Shown here: positions 1-60,067 of the stretch, piece by piece
Layout: every line of letters begins with the position of its first letter
Position numbering within the stretch: position 1 is the first letter of the stretch
Origin: Petrosia ficiformis
Taxonomy: Eukaryota > Porifera > Demospongiae > Haplosclerida > Petrosiidae
Assembly (NCBI GenBank): GCA_947044365.1
Contig: OX345637.1
Coordinates: 1,903,001-1,967,000, forward strand
Direction: 5' to 3'
Length of the DNA stretch: 64,000 bases
Translations under genes and position numbers: made by a program
Notes under the pieces: generated by a model
The model's input: the letters and a program-made list of their open reading frames with translations, nothing else
What the model was told of the DNA's origin: nothing
Database searches by the model: none

Positions 1-697
1 ACTACTAGCACCTTGTCCAAAATATGAACAATCACGAACTGCAGTTACCATGGCATAACCACATGTGCGACATATTACTAGTGCTTCATCAGTACCAAAA
101 CCATCATCACAAACAGTACCCCACTGTCCATTAAAGAATACCTCAACACGTCCACGTGAGGGAGAACCTCCATCAACTAGACGATAGCCTGAAAAAGTGC
201 AATTTAAAATAATGAATATAGGAACACTATATCTATAATAATAGATCAAAACACATACAGTATATCACACTTACTAAGTGCCTCAGAATGAGCAAGCCCA
301 TTTCCATCAGACTCTTTTAAGAGGGAGAGAATTAAAAGGAAAGAAAAGTTAAATTTTGCATAATTAATTCAATATAGTTAATTTACTAAACACCTTCTTT
401 TGCAAGAGGAGCATGTTCTATTTCATTAATTTTGGCTTTGGTACCACCATCTGTATTGTGAATGAGAATCTATTCTGTCTTTCTGTTACACATTATAATG
501 CTTTATATATACCTTCTTCAGTTTGCATGAAAGCTTCAAAAGCATTCTTCAAGTCATCAAGTTTACCACCTAAAAAATAAGTAATAGAAATGAATCATGC
601 ATAATTACTGTAGACATTGAGCGTTTCATTTACTTGGTGAGGCATTGGCCTGGAGAGCACAAATTGCCAATAGAGCTAAAGCAATCCACATCTTCAT
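1..697 (-). CDS. Secreted SRCR-domain protein, paralog 1 (3' end off window)
   Basis: Five exons are readable: 634-697, 513-569, 394-450, 275-313 and 188 down to the window edge. All junctions are GT-AG and keep frame. Exon 1 gives a signal peptide ([20 protein letters not shown]). Exons 2-4 give a short acidic linker ending in a GNGLAHSE motif. The last exon opens a scavenger-receptor cysteine-rich domain ([38 protein letters not shown]) that is cut by the edge. The start is the first ATG of the signal peptide; a second ATG lies two codons on. SRCR domains are extracellular ligand-binding modules, so a secreted recognition role is inferred. The paralog at 3977-4598 lacks exons equivalent to 2 and 3. 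Total length and number of SRCR domains are unknown. Confidence 0.85.
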
Positions 698-774
698 CTC
701 GTATAAAAATAATGAATAGAATATCTGGGGGATCTGCACTTTAATATTCTGCACACTTGCTCTTGCTAGTCTCA

Positions 775-805
775 GAGCCGCAGTTTTTATACTTGATGCG
801 CATGC
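775..805 (-). promoter_or_regulatory. Putative TATA-type core promoter of SRCR paralog 1
   Basis: On the minus strand a CATCAAGTATAAAAACTG block lies about 90 bp upstream of the ATG at 697. The same block, with the same upstream CATACTGCAG and downstream CTGAGAC, occurs at the same distance upstream of the paralog. This conservation outside coding sequence is the main support. Confidence 0.5.
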
Positions 806-3283
806 TGCAGTATGTCTTCAGAGATTTATTATGGATTCGTGGTAAGCACCTCGTGGGTTGATTATACTATAATATATATAATATATATAAACATCACTTC
901 CTTCGAATTATAAGCACTACCAATGCTTCATAAAATTATAATTATTTGGCAAAAATCCAAGAGTTCACTTCACCTGGCATAAACATTTTTAATTTTTATC
1001 AGGGCTGGAATCCTTGCAGTGAAACAGTTTACTCATTTCACACAAACTGATCTGTATAATTGTATAATTATGTGTATTGATTGAATTGTAAGAACAGAAA
1101 GAACTATGGTCAGTTCAATATCCTGATAAGCCCATTGTTTACCAGATGGCACTTGGCATGGAGTATCAGTTATTGCTGTATATACAATATAGCCAAAATA
1201 TCTGTCTGTGAAATGGCTTTGTTATGTGTGTATATACTTGTAATTCAACAAGCTGACTCTCCTATTTCGCATTCTGTTGATTCATCTTCTCTGAACAACT
1301 AGTTATGAAGTAATCATTTGTACCATCACAACATGCATGTCATAATGAGATTGCTTGTGTTTCAAATAGTTATTCTATCATCACCTGATATAGTCGCCTA
1401 TGTTGATGATAAAATGCAAACTGTTTAAACAAAAAAATTAAACTCTGTACCTAAAGCCATTGATGGTAGTGTGAATCTAATTATTATTTACAAAGTGGTT
1501 ATCTGCAAGAAAATCAGATATATAAAGTCTTAGAATGAATGTCAAGTAAATTGTATTGTCTATGTATATAAACTACTGAAAGAATGATTGTCATGAAATT
1601 AAACTAGGAAATGTTTCCTTAGATCTTGCATTTTACCTGGTGATGCATAGGATTATGTACGTATTGTATTCAATTTGCGCATCTGTTTTTCACATCATCT
1701 TTTATATGTAATACTACAGTTACATAATTTAACTACACTAACATTGAATGGAATCAGTCCATGCAGTGGATGGTAATTACTTACTGAAGCTCTCTATGTA
1801 AAACAAATCCATGCAATACAGAGGAGAGCTGTCTGTGAATTAAACTTCTGTGTCTTGATATACTGCTTTCATCACACATTGGCAAAATTACCATTACAAA
1901 TCTATCCTTCTCTGTAATGTGTTGGCAATTGCACGTCTAGCCACTTCATTATTGGACTAGTGTATAGAGTGAAAACTGATTTGATGCATGTTCAAACTCT
2001 TAGTTTAGCATAGTATATATAGTTTCCATGCCAACTGTATAGTCTTAAATGGATATCAAACATTGTTTACCTATTAAACATTTTATGTATAATTATACTA
2101 AATCCTTGCAACTGAATCACGCCATCTCATTCCTAAAACTTCACTCACACGGAACTAGAATAGAAACTAATGTTTATGTGGCAGGAGTACAAATCATACA
2201 AGTGTTATTGACCTAGGACAGGTTAATTGACCACACTTGCTAGGAAACTTGTATGCACTACTATACACCTGTAACTGACTAGATATACTAGGAAAGCTAA
2301 GTTTAATTTGATGTTGTAAATTAAACTAAGTAGTCAAACAAAGCCATGCATGAATAGTTGACTATATTAGATCATCATTAATTAATATCGTTACAAATTA
2401 TTGAAACTTTACTGGCTTAAAATAACATGCATATGTTTGAATCTGTTAGTGAGAAAACTTTCTTGCCAGTGTGTGGTAACATGCTCCTAGCTATAATCAT
2501 TAGTATAATTAATTATTCAACACGTATTATACTCCATGATTGTATCTCTTCACACTAAAATGAGCAACCAAGTATTCCTTGCTTCATCTACTAAGTCAAG
2601 CAAGTCACATTGCTAGTGCTTTACTATTGTGAGTTTTATTAACTAAACTATAACTAAATTACAAGAGTGTTGCTGACTATAATTATATATATTTAAAAAT
2701 GAAAAATGGCTAATAATGGGCACTTTTAGTTAGTTAACTAAAACTAAATCTCTTTTAGTTTATTTTAGTTTATCAACTATAACTATAACTAAACTTTCAA
2801 GAAAACCATCATAGTCTGGTGCAGCCAGGCAGGCCACACCAGATTATAATTAATAATTATGTAACTAAAAGTGATCATTTTAATTACGATATACATGCAT
2901 GACTGGCCTTCTGAAACATTTATATTTACTAAAGTCTCACAAGAATCTTATAATTTATTGTCTTTCAATTTCAAAGAAGAAATACTACAAATTTTACTTA
3001 AATCATTCCTAAACCTATTAAATATTATGAACTAATTTCAGTAGATATAATACATACATACATACATACATACATACATTGTTATACATACATACCATGC
3101 ATGCAACACACAAACACACACACAAAGTCCATTATATATATAGCTGTAAGTTACTTCACATTTTGATGTATATTAAATATTCCATATTTTACTAGATTGT
3201 GACATTCTTATTGCTAAAGGTCATGTGATAAACACTAAGGTTGATTATTAATCAGAGCATTTATTATTTTGGGAAAATCACTT
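806..3283. other. Intergenic DNA, no gene recognised
   Basis: AT-rich sequence between the two SRCR paralogs. I see no conserved coding exon on either strand. The 73-codon open frame at 1081-1302 has no recognisable motif and no initiator context. A (CATA)n run of about 30 bp lies near 3050-3085. Confidence 0.5.
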
Positions 3284-3592
3284 ATAATGATTATATCATT
3301 GCACTATAATTTATACATTTGTAATGTATTGCACACTTCAAGATTCTTTTTGATCAACTGTATTGTGTAAAACTGCAAGTGCTTGCACTTCTATTGTTTA
3401 TGTGTCACCATGTATAATATATGTACAAAATATATATGTTTTGTGGGGTAACTACTGTACATGTGACGCATAAAAAATAGAAGTGCAAGTACTTGCATTT
3501 TACACAATACAGTTGATCAAAAAGAATCTTGAAGTGCATAATACATCACAAACGTATAAATCATGCACTATTATCTATTTAATCATTATTTT
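3284..3592. mobile_element. Palindromic MITE with long terminal inverted repeats
   Basis: Two arms of roughly 110-120 bp are reverse complements with few mismatches. Left-arm landmarks are CTTCAAGATTCTTTTTGATC and AACTGTATTGTGTAAAA; both return inverted in 3488-3535. A spacer of about 60 bp separates the arms. No coding capacity is seen. It looks like a fold-back non-autonomous DNA element. Confidence 0.7.
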
Positions 3593-3976
3593 TCTTAGTT
3601 TTTGAGATATTGTGAAATAGTAGTCTTGTTGGATATATATATATATATTGTTATATAGGATGACATGGAATACTATAACTCATTAGTAGTAAAGTGAATT
3701 ATTAGACTAACTGCACCTGCCAGTGAGGTCTATATGTATTTAGTGTAATATTCAAACACTTTTAAGTTGACAAAACTTTGTTTGTGATATCAATTGACAT
3801 CAAAATGATCAAAGACAGTAAAAAATGAAATAAAACATAGTTTAAGGAACTAAAATCTACTGCAACAAAGTATAAATGAAAGAAAATTGAGTGTTCAAAA
3901 TTGCAAATAATTTCGAAACAAATCTAAGTTCAAATAACTCCTTAGATAGACAAATTGGGACGGGCCTTGGTCTTGT

Positions 3977-4598
3977 TTAATCCTAATTAAGGAAAATAGT
4001 TAGGTATGGTTATTTTCAGATAATTATATCTCATGATTGTAATACTTACACTACATTCAACTCCAACATCTTCATAATGTTGACAGTTATGAGATCCCAG
4101 TTTGAGATGAGCACAATGAGAAAGTTCACTTTCATCATTACGACAGTCAACATCATCCAGCCAGATTGGGCAACCACTATCACCTTCTCCAAAATATGCT
4201 CGAGGACGAACAGCAGTTACCATGCCATAACCACATGTGCGACATATTACTAGTGCTTCATCAGTACTAAAACCATCATCACAAACAGTACCCCACCTTC
4301 CATCAAAGTATACCTCAACACGTCCACGTGAGGGAGAACCTCCATTAACAAGACGATAGCCTGAAAAAGTGCAATTTATAATAATATAGGAACACAATAT
4401 CTATAATAACAGATCAAAACACATACAGCATATCACACTTACTGAGTGACTCAGAATGAGCAAGTCCATTTCCACCTGGCAAGGAAGAAGGAAAAAGATT
4501 AGTAAAACAGTTAGAACATTTCATAAAATATTACCTGGCTCAGCATTAGCCTGGAAAGCACTAATCACCAACAGAATTATTGCAACAGCAACTTTCAT
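3977..4598 (-). CDS. Secreted single-SRCR-domain protein, paralog 2
   Basis: Exons are 4535-4598, 4443-4475, 4050-4360 and a tiny terminal exon 3977-3982 (GAT TAA after a pyrimidine-rich TTAATTAG acceptor), 137 aa in all. Exon 1 is a signal peptide (MKVAVAIILLVISAFQANA). Exon 2 encodes [12 protein letters not shown]. Exon 3 is one complete SRCR domain of about 100 aa with eight cysteines (VCDDGF, ICRTCGY, SGCPIW, VDC, SHC, HNC, VECS). The domain ends at a clean GTAAGT donor. If that donor is not used, the frame runs on 21 codons to 3987. Intron sequence is nearly identical to paralog 1, showing a recent tandem duplication. It is probably secreted; its ligand is unknown. The last two-codon exon is the least certain part. 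Confidence 0.82.
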
Positions 4599-4677
4599 CT
4601 TGTCTTTTACTGAATAATGTCTTCTGAAGTATATGGAGATCTGCACAAAATGAGCTTGCTGTTTATTTGTCTCAGGG

Positions 4678-4706
4678 CTGCAGCTTTATATACTTGATGT
4701 ATGTAC
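4678..4706 (-). promoter_or_regulatory. Putative TATA-type core promoter of SRCR paralog 2
   Basis: A minus-strand CATCAAGTATATAAAGCTG block sits about 90 bp upstream of the ATG at 4598, matching the block upstream of paralog 1 in sequence and spacing. Confidence 0.5.
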
Positions 4707-4709
4707 TGC

Positions 4710-5589
4710 AGTATGTATTCACTACTCCATGGAACTATATGTATGGATTCTGTATATATTATAATTAAAATATTATATTAATCTTATATAATAATTATAC
4801 GGCCTATGAATAATATTTCCTTTCTATATTAACTTGTATGGCAATTGCACTTTCAGTAATTCAATGCATCCTTGCAAATGATATATGCTAATTATTTCCT
4901 CACCAATTTGCTCCCACACACACACAGGAATGAAGCCCAGTCATATACACATGTAAAATTAATTACTAGGTTATAGTTGACCGCATGCGGTTTCAAGCAC
5001 AACTGATATTCTAATGAGTATTATGATCTAACTATAATAATTATTATCAAAATTAAATTCAACATATTCAGTGAAAACAACAGCTGGCCATGTCAGATGT
5101 CTTAATTTTATAGCTATTCAACTATAATAATTGTTATACATCAAAAAACAGATGCAACAATTATGCTCCCAGAAACTACACTAAAATAAAGTTTACATAC
5201 TATCACTGTACTTCTATTAACTACAGTGTACTTTGTTAGTGAAGTACATGTACTTTGAATGTACAACACAGTATTACACCTTAATACTATGTTATCACGC
5301 AAGAGGATTCACACATTACTATGATTACAGTACAAGGTCCAGGTAGTACTATAGTACTACATAGAAGTACAGTTGACTATCACCTTATTAAAGTGTAGCT
5401 CCCATCATAGTATGCAAACAAAATAGTCAGGTACTGTATAATTGTGTGGATATTTGTTTCAGCTCTGTGTATTTACTATCTTGTCAGTTTCATAATTTTT
5501 GTTTTGAAATGAATTACGAATTACAATTCTTAATAATTACAGGATTACTAGATTATTTGTTTATCATAACAAAATCAATGACGTAAGCT
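4710..5589. other. Intergenic DNA between SRCR paralog 2 and PSMC6 3' end
   Basis: AT-rich, with no coding exon recognised. It should include the 3' UTR of PSMC6 next to 5590. I could not pick one convincing polyadenylation signal. Confidence 0.4.
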
Positions 5590-42981
<37,392 letters not shown>

Positions 42982-43432
42982 AATAAAGATAGAAATTCAA
43001 GACTAAGGACTAGACTAAGAATCAGACACAACCCAGTAGTATGAGACTATGAGTACTATTTTAACCCTTTGAAAACCAATTTAGCAATTAATCTAAGAGT
43101 GCGCGCGGGCGGTTTAATAATTAATCCGTTTTGGCAGGGTCTGACCTTTTTCTGCATTTTCATTTCATGTTCTTAATTAATAAATAAAAATGCTGTTTTT
43201 ATCACACTTGCATAACTAACAATATTGCAGCAGTTGAAATTCAGTACTGTTACTATAATACTATAGCACTAGTACAGTACTTGCATATGCACCTTGCCTA
43301 ACTTCTGACTCCTAAGACGGTAAAAATAAAAAGCCACACATAATTTAATTTGTAAATATGACTCTCCTATGCAAAAAGGATTAATTGCATGACATTCCTA
43401 TATCATATTCCAAAATTCAATTATAATTTGAC
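42982..43432 (-). promoter_or_regulatory. PSMC6 upstream region / ABCB 3' flank
   Basis: Only 451 bp separate the PSMC6 start codon from the ABCB stop, on the same strand. Promoter elements for PSMC6 and the ABCB polyadenylation site must lie here unless transcripts overlap. No clear TATA box was found. A short CG-rich patch (GTGCGCGCGGGCGG) sits near 43100. Confidence 0.4.
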
Positions 43433-55520
<12,088 letters not shown>

Positions 55521-56254
55521 TCAATGTGAAGTTAGCCAGCCCCTCCCAGCGCTAGCGGAGATTATAGACCGCATGAAAAACGCTGAAGGTAGGCCTGCGC
55601 TTATTATTCCGGAATAATAATAGGAGGCGTTTTAGGACCTTCCCAGAATAACATTAGTCTAGCGGGCCAACCCCTTCATCTTGGAGAGGAGGGGGCTACA
55701 ATAACATCGTCCCCAGACACACACGATTTACGGACGAAAGACTGTCTGGAACAGTTTCTTGGTCCAAGCGTCAAATGTTAACCAATGTCCTATATAGTTG
55801 AATGGAAAGGACCTTTGTTTAGTATTGTTATCGGTAAATTAGCATGTAGCGCTGCGCTGCTAGTACGAGCTAGGCGTGGTTGCGTATTTTAATTTTTAAC
55901 CCTTTATCAATTATCATCCTATTTTTTTGAAAGTGTCACAGCTGTTGTATTTTGTATCCAGTTATACTTGTACCAGAGATCGCGCATATGTAAAGATTGT
56001 GTCAGCACACTTAACAAAAGAGAAGGTATGTTATGTGTAAAAATGAATACACAACGTTTGCCTAGTCGAGTATTACCTTGATTTATATTTCAATTTATCA
56101 CACTTTTTTCTGTTATATTTTTGAGTGATATAGGGTGAGTCTTCTTCCTTTGCTTTCAGGACTACAGATCTAGTTTATTTTTAATTAAAGGTAAATTATT
56201 GACTACAAATTATTAAAAGCAATAATATGTTCTATTTGCTATTGAAGGTCCATT
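55521..56254. promoter_or_regulatory. Shared upstream region of ABCB (-) and ZC3H11A-like (+)
   Basis: The two genes are divergent, with 734 bp between start codons, so a bidirectional promoter is possible. The stretch is less AT-rich around 55540-55780 (GCCCCTCCCAGCGCTAGCGG). It includes a repeat-like block, CGAAAGACTGTCTGGAACAG then TTGGTCCAAGCG, also present inverted at about 27305-27355. A pyrimidine-rich TTCTATTTGCTATTGAAG just before 56249 may be the acceptor of a 5'-UTR exon. Confidence 0.4.
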
Positions 56255-57740
56255 ATGACTAGTATAGGAGGAACTCAAGTAGGCGTGGCCAGTCAAACCA
56301 AAGTCAATATCAATCCCAAAGCCGAAGATTGTTATTACTATTATTATTCAAAGTGTTCTAAAGTAAGATTCAATACCTAATCAGTGTTCCTTCCAGGATA
56401 AATATTAAGAGGGGAGGAGTGTATCAATGACATTTGATAAACACTTTACTAAATTGTATTGGAGCACCCTGGTACCATTCTTTATTGGAAACACTAAATT
56501 AATAATTTGTGTGTGAAACTATGGAGCATTTTTGTACAATCTTGATAATACATTCATCCTTAGTTACTTCTGTATGTCAGAAAGCGAAGGCTGTAGTGTA
56601 TGCAGGGTTCTATCTACTTGGTGTGGGGCTGGGGTGGGGACGCTTCCACCCAAAACTTCGGATAATTATAGTACTACTCCCAAATAGTGTCTACAGCAGT
56701 GTGCAGAACAGTTGTCATGAGTGTGGTTTAAGGAGGGAAAATGGGTGTGGCCAACCTGAAACATTTCTGTGTGGAATTAGCTTCCCCCCCCCAAGCCAAA
56801 ATCTCTATATAGAACCCTCGTATGGTATTTCTTTTCCATGTCTGTATGCTTTTTATTCAGTAGATAATTTAAATTGCTGAACTGGGTTTATATGTACATG
56901 AATTTTAGATGGAGCAATGCCTAATTTAGCTATATCAGGAGCCTGTGAAAAAACCCTTTGGTTTTTTCATGGGCTCCAGGCTACAAGTACATCAAAGGAG
57001 TAAGGAAATTCTGTCTTTCACCTGAACCAAGTCTTGATTTTCACTGCTACTTTTATGGACAGTTAATCAGAATACATGTACATGTATGTTTACATAGTTA
57101 CTTGAAGGAAGTTCTATCTTTCTGGGAAGTTTGTTAATTAGTTAGCCTGGCTTGTAAAAGAGTACAAAAATTAGGCCTAATTAAATATGAATATATGAAA
57201 AGTCAAATACATAAATATTTGTATTTGAAATACAATTTCAGTATTTGTAATTATATTTCAAATACAATATTGTAAACAGTATTTGTATTTGTATTTATTC
57301 AAAGAATTCAGAATCTAATATACATGTACATGTAGAGGCTTTGAGACCTTAACTCACCTCACATATTCACATGTACGTACTTCCAGCTATGTGGAAACAT
57401 TGAGCCAACTGCCAGATATTTTAACCTATTTTCATCACTCTTGTCCTGATCCCCATGCATATACAGTTCAGTGTCAATTTACCAGACATTCACTAAATTC
57501 ATCAAACAATGATTATATCCTACATGAATGGCTGTTTCCACACCACTGTCATAATTCAGTGTACTTCTCATGTACATGTACATGTAACCAGTTGTTTATA
57601 AATTTTGTTTTTGTATAGGGTGATAACTGCTTTTTTAGACATTGTTCTGCTGCTCTTGGTAATGAAGATATGTGTGAACTTTGGAAAAATGGCAACTGTA
57701 CTCGTCCAGTTTGTGCATTCAAACACTCATCAACAAACAG
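56255..57740 (+). CDS. ZC3H11A-like CCCH zinc-finger protein, 5' exons (gene continues past window)
   Basis: Exon 1 is 56255-56362 (36 codons, then GTAAGA); exon 2 is 57619-57740 (TATAG acceptor, AG/GTACTAG donor), joined in frame. The join reads through a first CCCH finger (DCYYYYYSKCSK then GDNCFFRHC) and a second (ELWKNGNCTRPVCAFKHSS), with SAALGNEDMC between. This order and spacing match the N-terminus of ZC3H11A, a nuclear RNA-binding protein tied to mRNA export. Further fingers expected downstream are not in the window. The last intron seen holds the DIRS element. Paralog identity is inferred from two exons only. Confidence 0.8.
57384..57546. mobile_element. MITE family B, copy 4
   Basis: CAGCTATGTGGAAACA at the left and TGTTTCCACACCACTG at the right, with an interior resembling the other copies (ACCAGACATTCACTAAATTC). 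It ends 72 bp before exon 2 of the ZC3H11A-like gene. Confidence 0.65.
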
Positions 57741-57929
57741 GTACTAGTAAGCTCAATTTTGATACTCAAACATGTGCATACAGTATACATGTGTACATTT
57801 ACAATGTATATTACATGTACACTGTACATGTCCATTGTGCACATGTACACGTAGAATAGCCATTTTAGGGGATTTCTGTTGCCTAAATACTCTGAAGCAA
57901 AAATGAATGTTTGTAGCACTCCTACATGT

Positions 57930-58430
57930 ACATGTATGTGTTCTATGCCCTACTGTATATGCCCTAGACAGTGTACATGTACATGTACTGTATGTATCCT
58001 AGCCCATACTGTATACATGTACATGTATATCCTGGACAGTGTACATGTATGTGTTCTAACCCTACTGTACATGTATGTGTTCTACGTCCTACTGTATATG
58101 CCCTAGACAGTGTACATGTACTGTATGTATCCTAGCCCTTACTGTATACATGTATGTGTTCTAACCCTACTGTACATGTATGTGTTCTACGTCCTACTGT
58201 ATATGCCCTAGACAGTGTACATGTACTGTATGTATCCTAGCCCATACTGTATACATGTACATGTACATGTATATCCTGGACAGTGTACATGTATGTGTTC
58301 TAACCCTACTGTACATGTATGTGTTCTACGTCCTACTGTATATGCCCTAGACAGTGAACATGTACATGTGTACATGTATGTGTCTTAGCCCATACTGTGC
58401 ATGTATATGCCCTAGACAGTGAACATGGCT
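57930..58430. repeat. Complex minisatellite, ~105-140-bp units
   Basis: Repeated blocks TATATGCCCTAGACAGTG, TGTATGTATCCTAGCCC, ATACTGTATACATGTA and TGTGTTCTA(A/C)CCTACTG in shuffled order, mixed with ATGTAC hexamers. Confidence 0.8.
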
Positions 58431-58743
58431 TAGTGATTGGTTTAGCCTAAAATGCTGTGTCATCTGGAATCTGGCTGTATGCCAACATTGCCAAAACAAT
58501 TGACTAGACGTTTGGCCAAGTTTTACTGAAAGAGCAAAAATGTTAATATACATGTAGTAGCTATTGTATGAAACCAAAAGGCTATTTTGTTTATTTCAAT
58601 GAAATGTACTTTTAAATAATCAGTATAGTGATGCACCTATACAGCAATTTGCCTATATGCCTATATTTCATAATATAAGAATGGCTCAGACCACGTAGTG
58701 GTTGCAAGCTATTCTGTATTATATGAAGAATGTGAAGTTGAGA

Positions 58744-58980
58744 TATCAACTGTGTTTGGCCAAATATTTCTAACTCTGACAGCTAATTGGTAGTAATTTA
58801 CTTTTATTTACGGTATTTTGACCTAGCGGATCACTTGTGACTCCGCCCCGTGCTGTATTGACCTTTACTTTCATTGGTCAATGTCACGTGACCCTATCAT
58901 GTGAAAACACGAAGGTGTTGATTGAGGTGAAAAAGTCTCCGCCTATATAACCACATGCCTTCTCCACCTTAGTCGGCCTT
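58744..58980. repeat. DIRS left inverted terminal repeat
   Basis: Pairs with 63220-63457. It holds TATATAACCACATGCC, a possible TATA-type start signal, and GGGGCGGAGTCACAAGTG (seen inverted). A few mismatches separate the two copies. Confidence 0.9.
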
Positions 58981-59030
58981 GTTCTAGTGAGCCAACTATA
59001 TATATATATACCAGGGTTGCGGTGGGTGGG

Positions 59031-59148
59031 ACAGTTGATATCTCAACTTCACATTCTTCATATAATACAGAATAGCTTGCAACCACTACGTGGTCTGAGC
59101 CATTCTTATATTATATATCAGAATGCTCAGTTTCAATATCAACTGTGT
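59031..59148. repeat. DIRS internal complementary region
   Basis: 59031 to about 59113 is the reverse complement of the element's left tip (58672-58753). About 59110-59148 is the reverse complement of the right tip (63444-63482). The join reads CCATTCTTATATTATATATC, i.e. the two element ends fused, as in a closed circle. Confidence 0.9.
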
Positions 59149-60067
59149 TATTTGTAGCTTGATTTGAAGTTGAGAGTACCGCTTCTCCGAAGGACACATC
59201 TCTTGTTGGTTTGTAATAAAACTTTGTGAATACTGATTCTGAACTCCAATCCGCTGCCTTTAGTATCTCATTTGTTGTTATACCTCCCCTAGAGGCCGCT
59301 GTAGCAGCTGCTCCCCAGACTGAATGAGCTTTAAAAATGGAAATGTCAACACCAGACTTTTCTAAAACAGTTCGTAACCATCTAGCTATTGTAGATGATG
59401 TCACAGGTTTATGTGGTTTTACTGTACCAATCAATAGTGTACCACTTGATCTCAGTGTATGCGTTCTTTGCTCATATATTCTCAATGTCTGTACAGGACA
59501 TAGGTTTAAATCATGAGGGAAAGCTGGAAAGAAAAGCTCCTGCAGAGCTTTCCCTGATCTAGACTGCTTGGCCAGTCCTGACGGTGTAAAACATACTCCC
59601 TCTGGGAGGAATTTGCGATATGCAATATTTAATTGCACTAAGTCTGCTGCCCGAGCTGGGCGGGTTAAGCTAAACAGCATCACCAACTTTTGTGTGAGTG
59701 CCTGTAATGACAGGCCCTCATTTTTTCCCATACCACTTAGATAAGTGGTCACTGTCTTCACGTCCCACGTAGCATCGTACCGTGGTTGAGGGGGGCGAGA
59801 GTTAAATGCCCCTTTCAGTAAACGTGAGACCAATGGATGTTGTCCTATTTCCACGCCATCCACTTTCTCATGCACTGATGAGATAGCTGATCTATATGAA
59901 TTAAGGGATCTATATTGATACCCTTTCTGAAATAGCTCGGCTAGGAAATTGACTACGTCATTTATAGGACATGAAACGGGATCTGTATCCCTTTCCATAC
60001 ACCAGCTTGCCCATTTTCCAAACAGGGAATCATATGTGGAGGTAGATTTCTTCCTCCAGGATGACAA
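59111..60067 (-). CDS. DIRS tyrosine recombinase
   Basis: 318 codons with an N-terminal core-binding region (YDSLFGKWASWCMERD, LNSYRSAISSVHEKVDG) and a catalytic domain. The first Arg lies in FSLTRPARAADLVQL and the catalytic Tyr region is VFTKFYYKP. The family's HxxR box reads HSVWG (Trp codon at 59315-59317) where Arg is expected; a C-to-T change at a CpG would explain it. The 5' end overlaps the RT frame by about 106 bp. Its expected job is joining the circular cDNA to the target. With the Arg lost it is probably inactive. Confidence 0.9.
   Translation of the reverse strand: MSSWRKKSTSTYDSLFGKWASWCMERDTDPVSCPINDVVNFLAELFQKGYQYRSLNSYRSAISSVHEKVDGVEIGQHPLVSRLLKGAFNSRPPQPRYDATWDVKTVTTYLSGMGKNEGLSLQALTQKLVMLFSLTRPARAADLVQLNIAYRKFLPEGVCFTPSGLAKQSRSGKALQELFFPAFPHDLNLCPVQTLRIYEQRTHTLRSSGTLLIGTVKPHKPVTSSTIARWLRTVLEKSGVDISIFKAHSVWGAAATAASRGGITTNEILKAADWSSESVFTKFYYKPTRDVSFGEAVLSTSNQATNNTVDIETEHSDI

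Noticed and set aside
56509..56880. 123-codon plus-strand frame between ZC3H11A-like exons
   Set aside because: No recognisable motif, and joining it would break the zinc-finger reading that exons 1 and 2 give directly.
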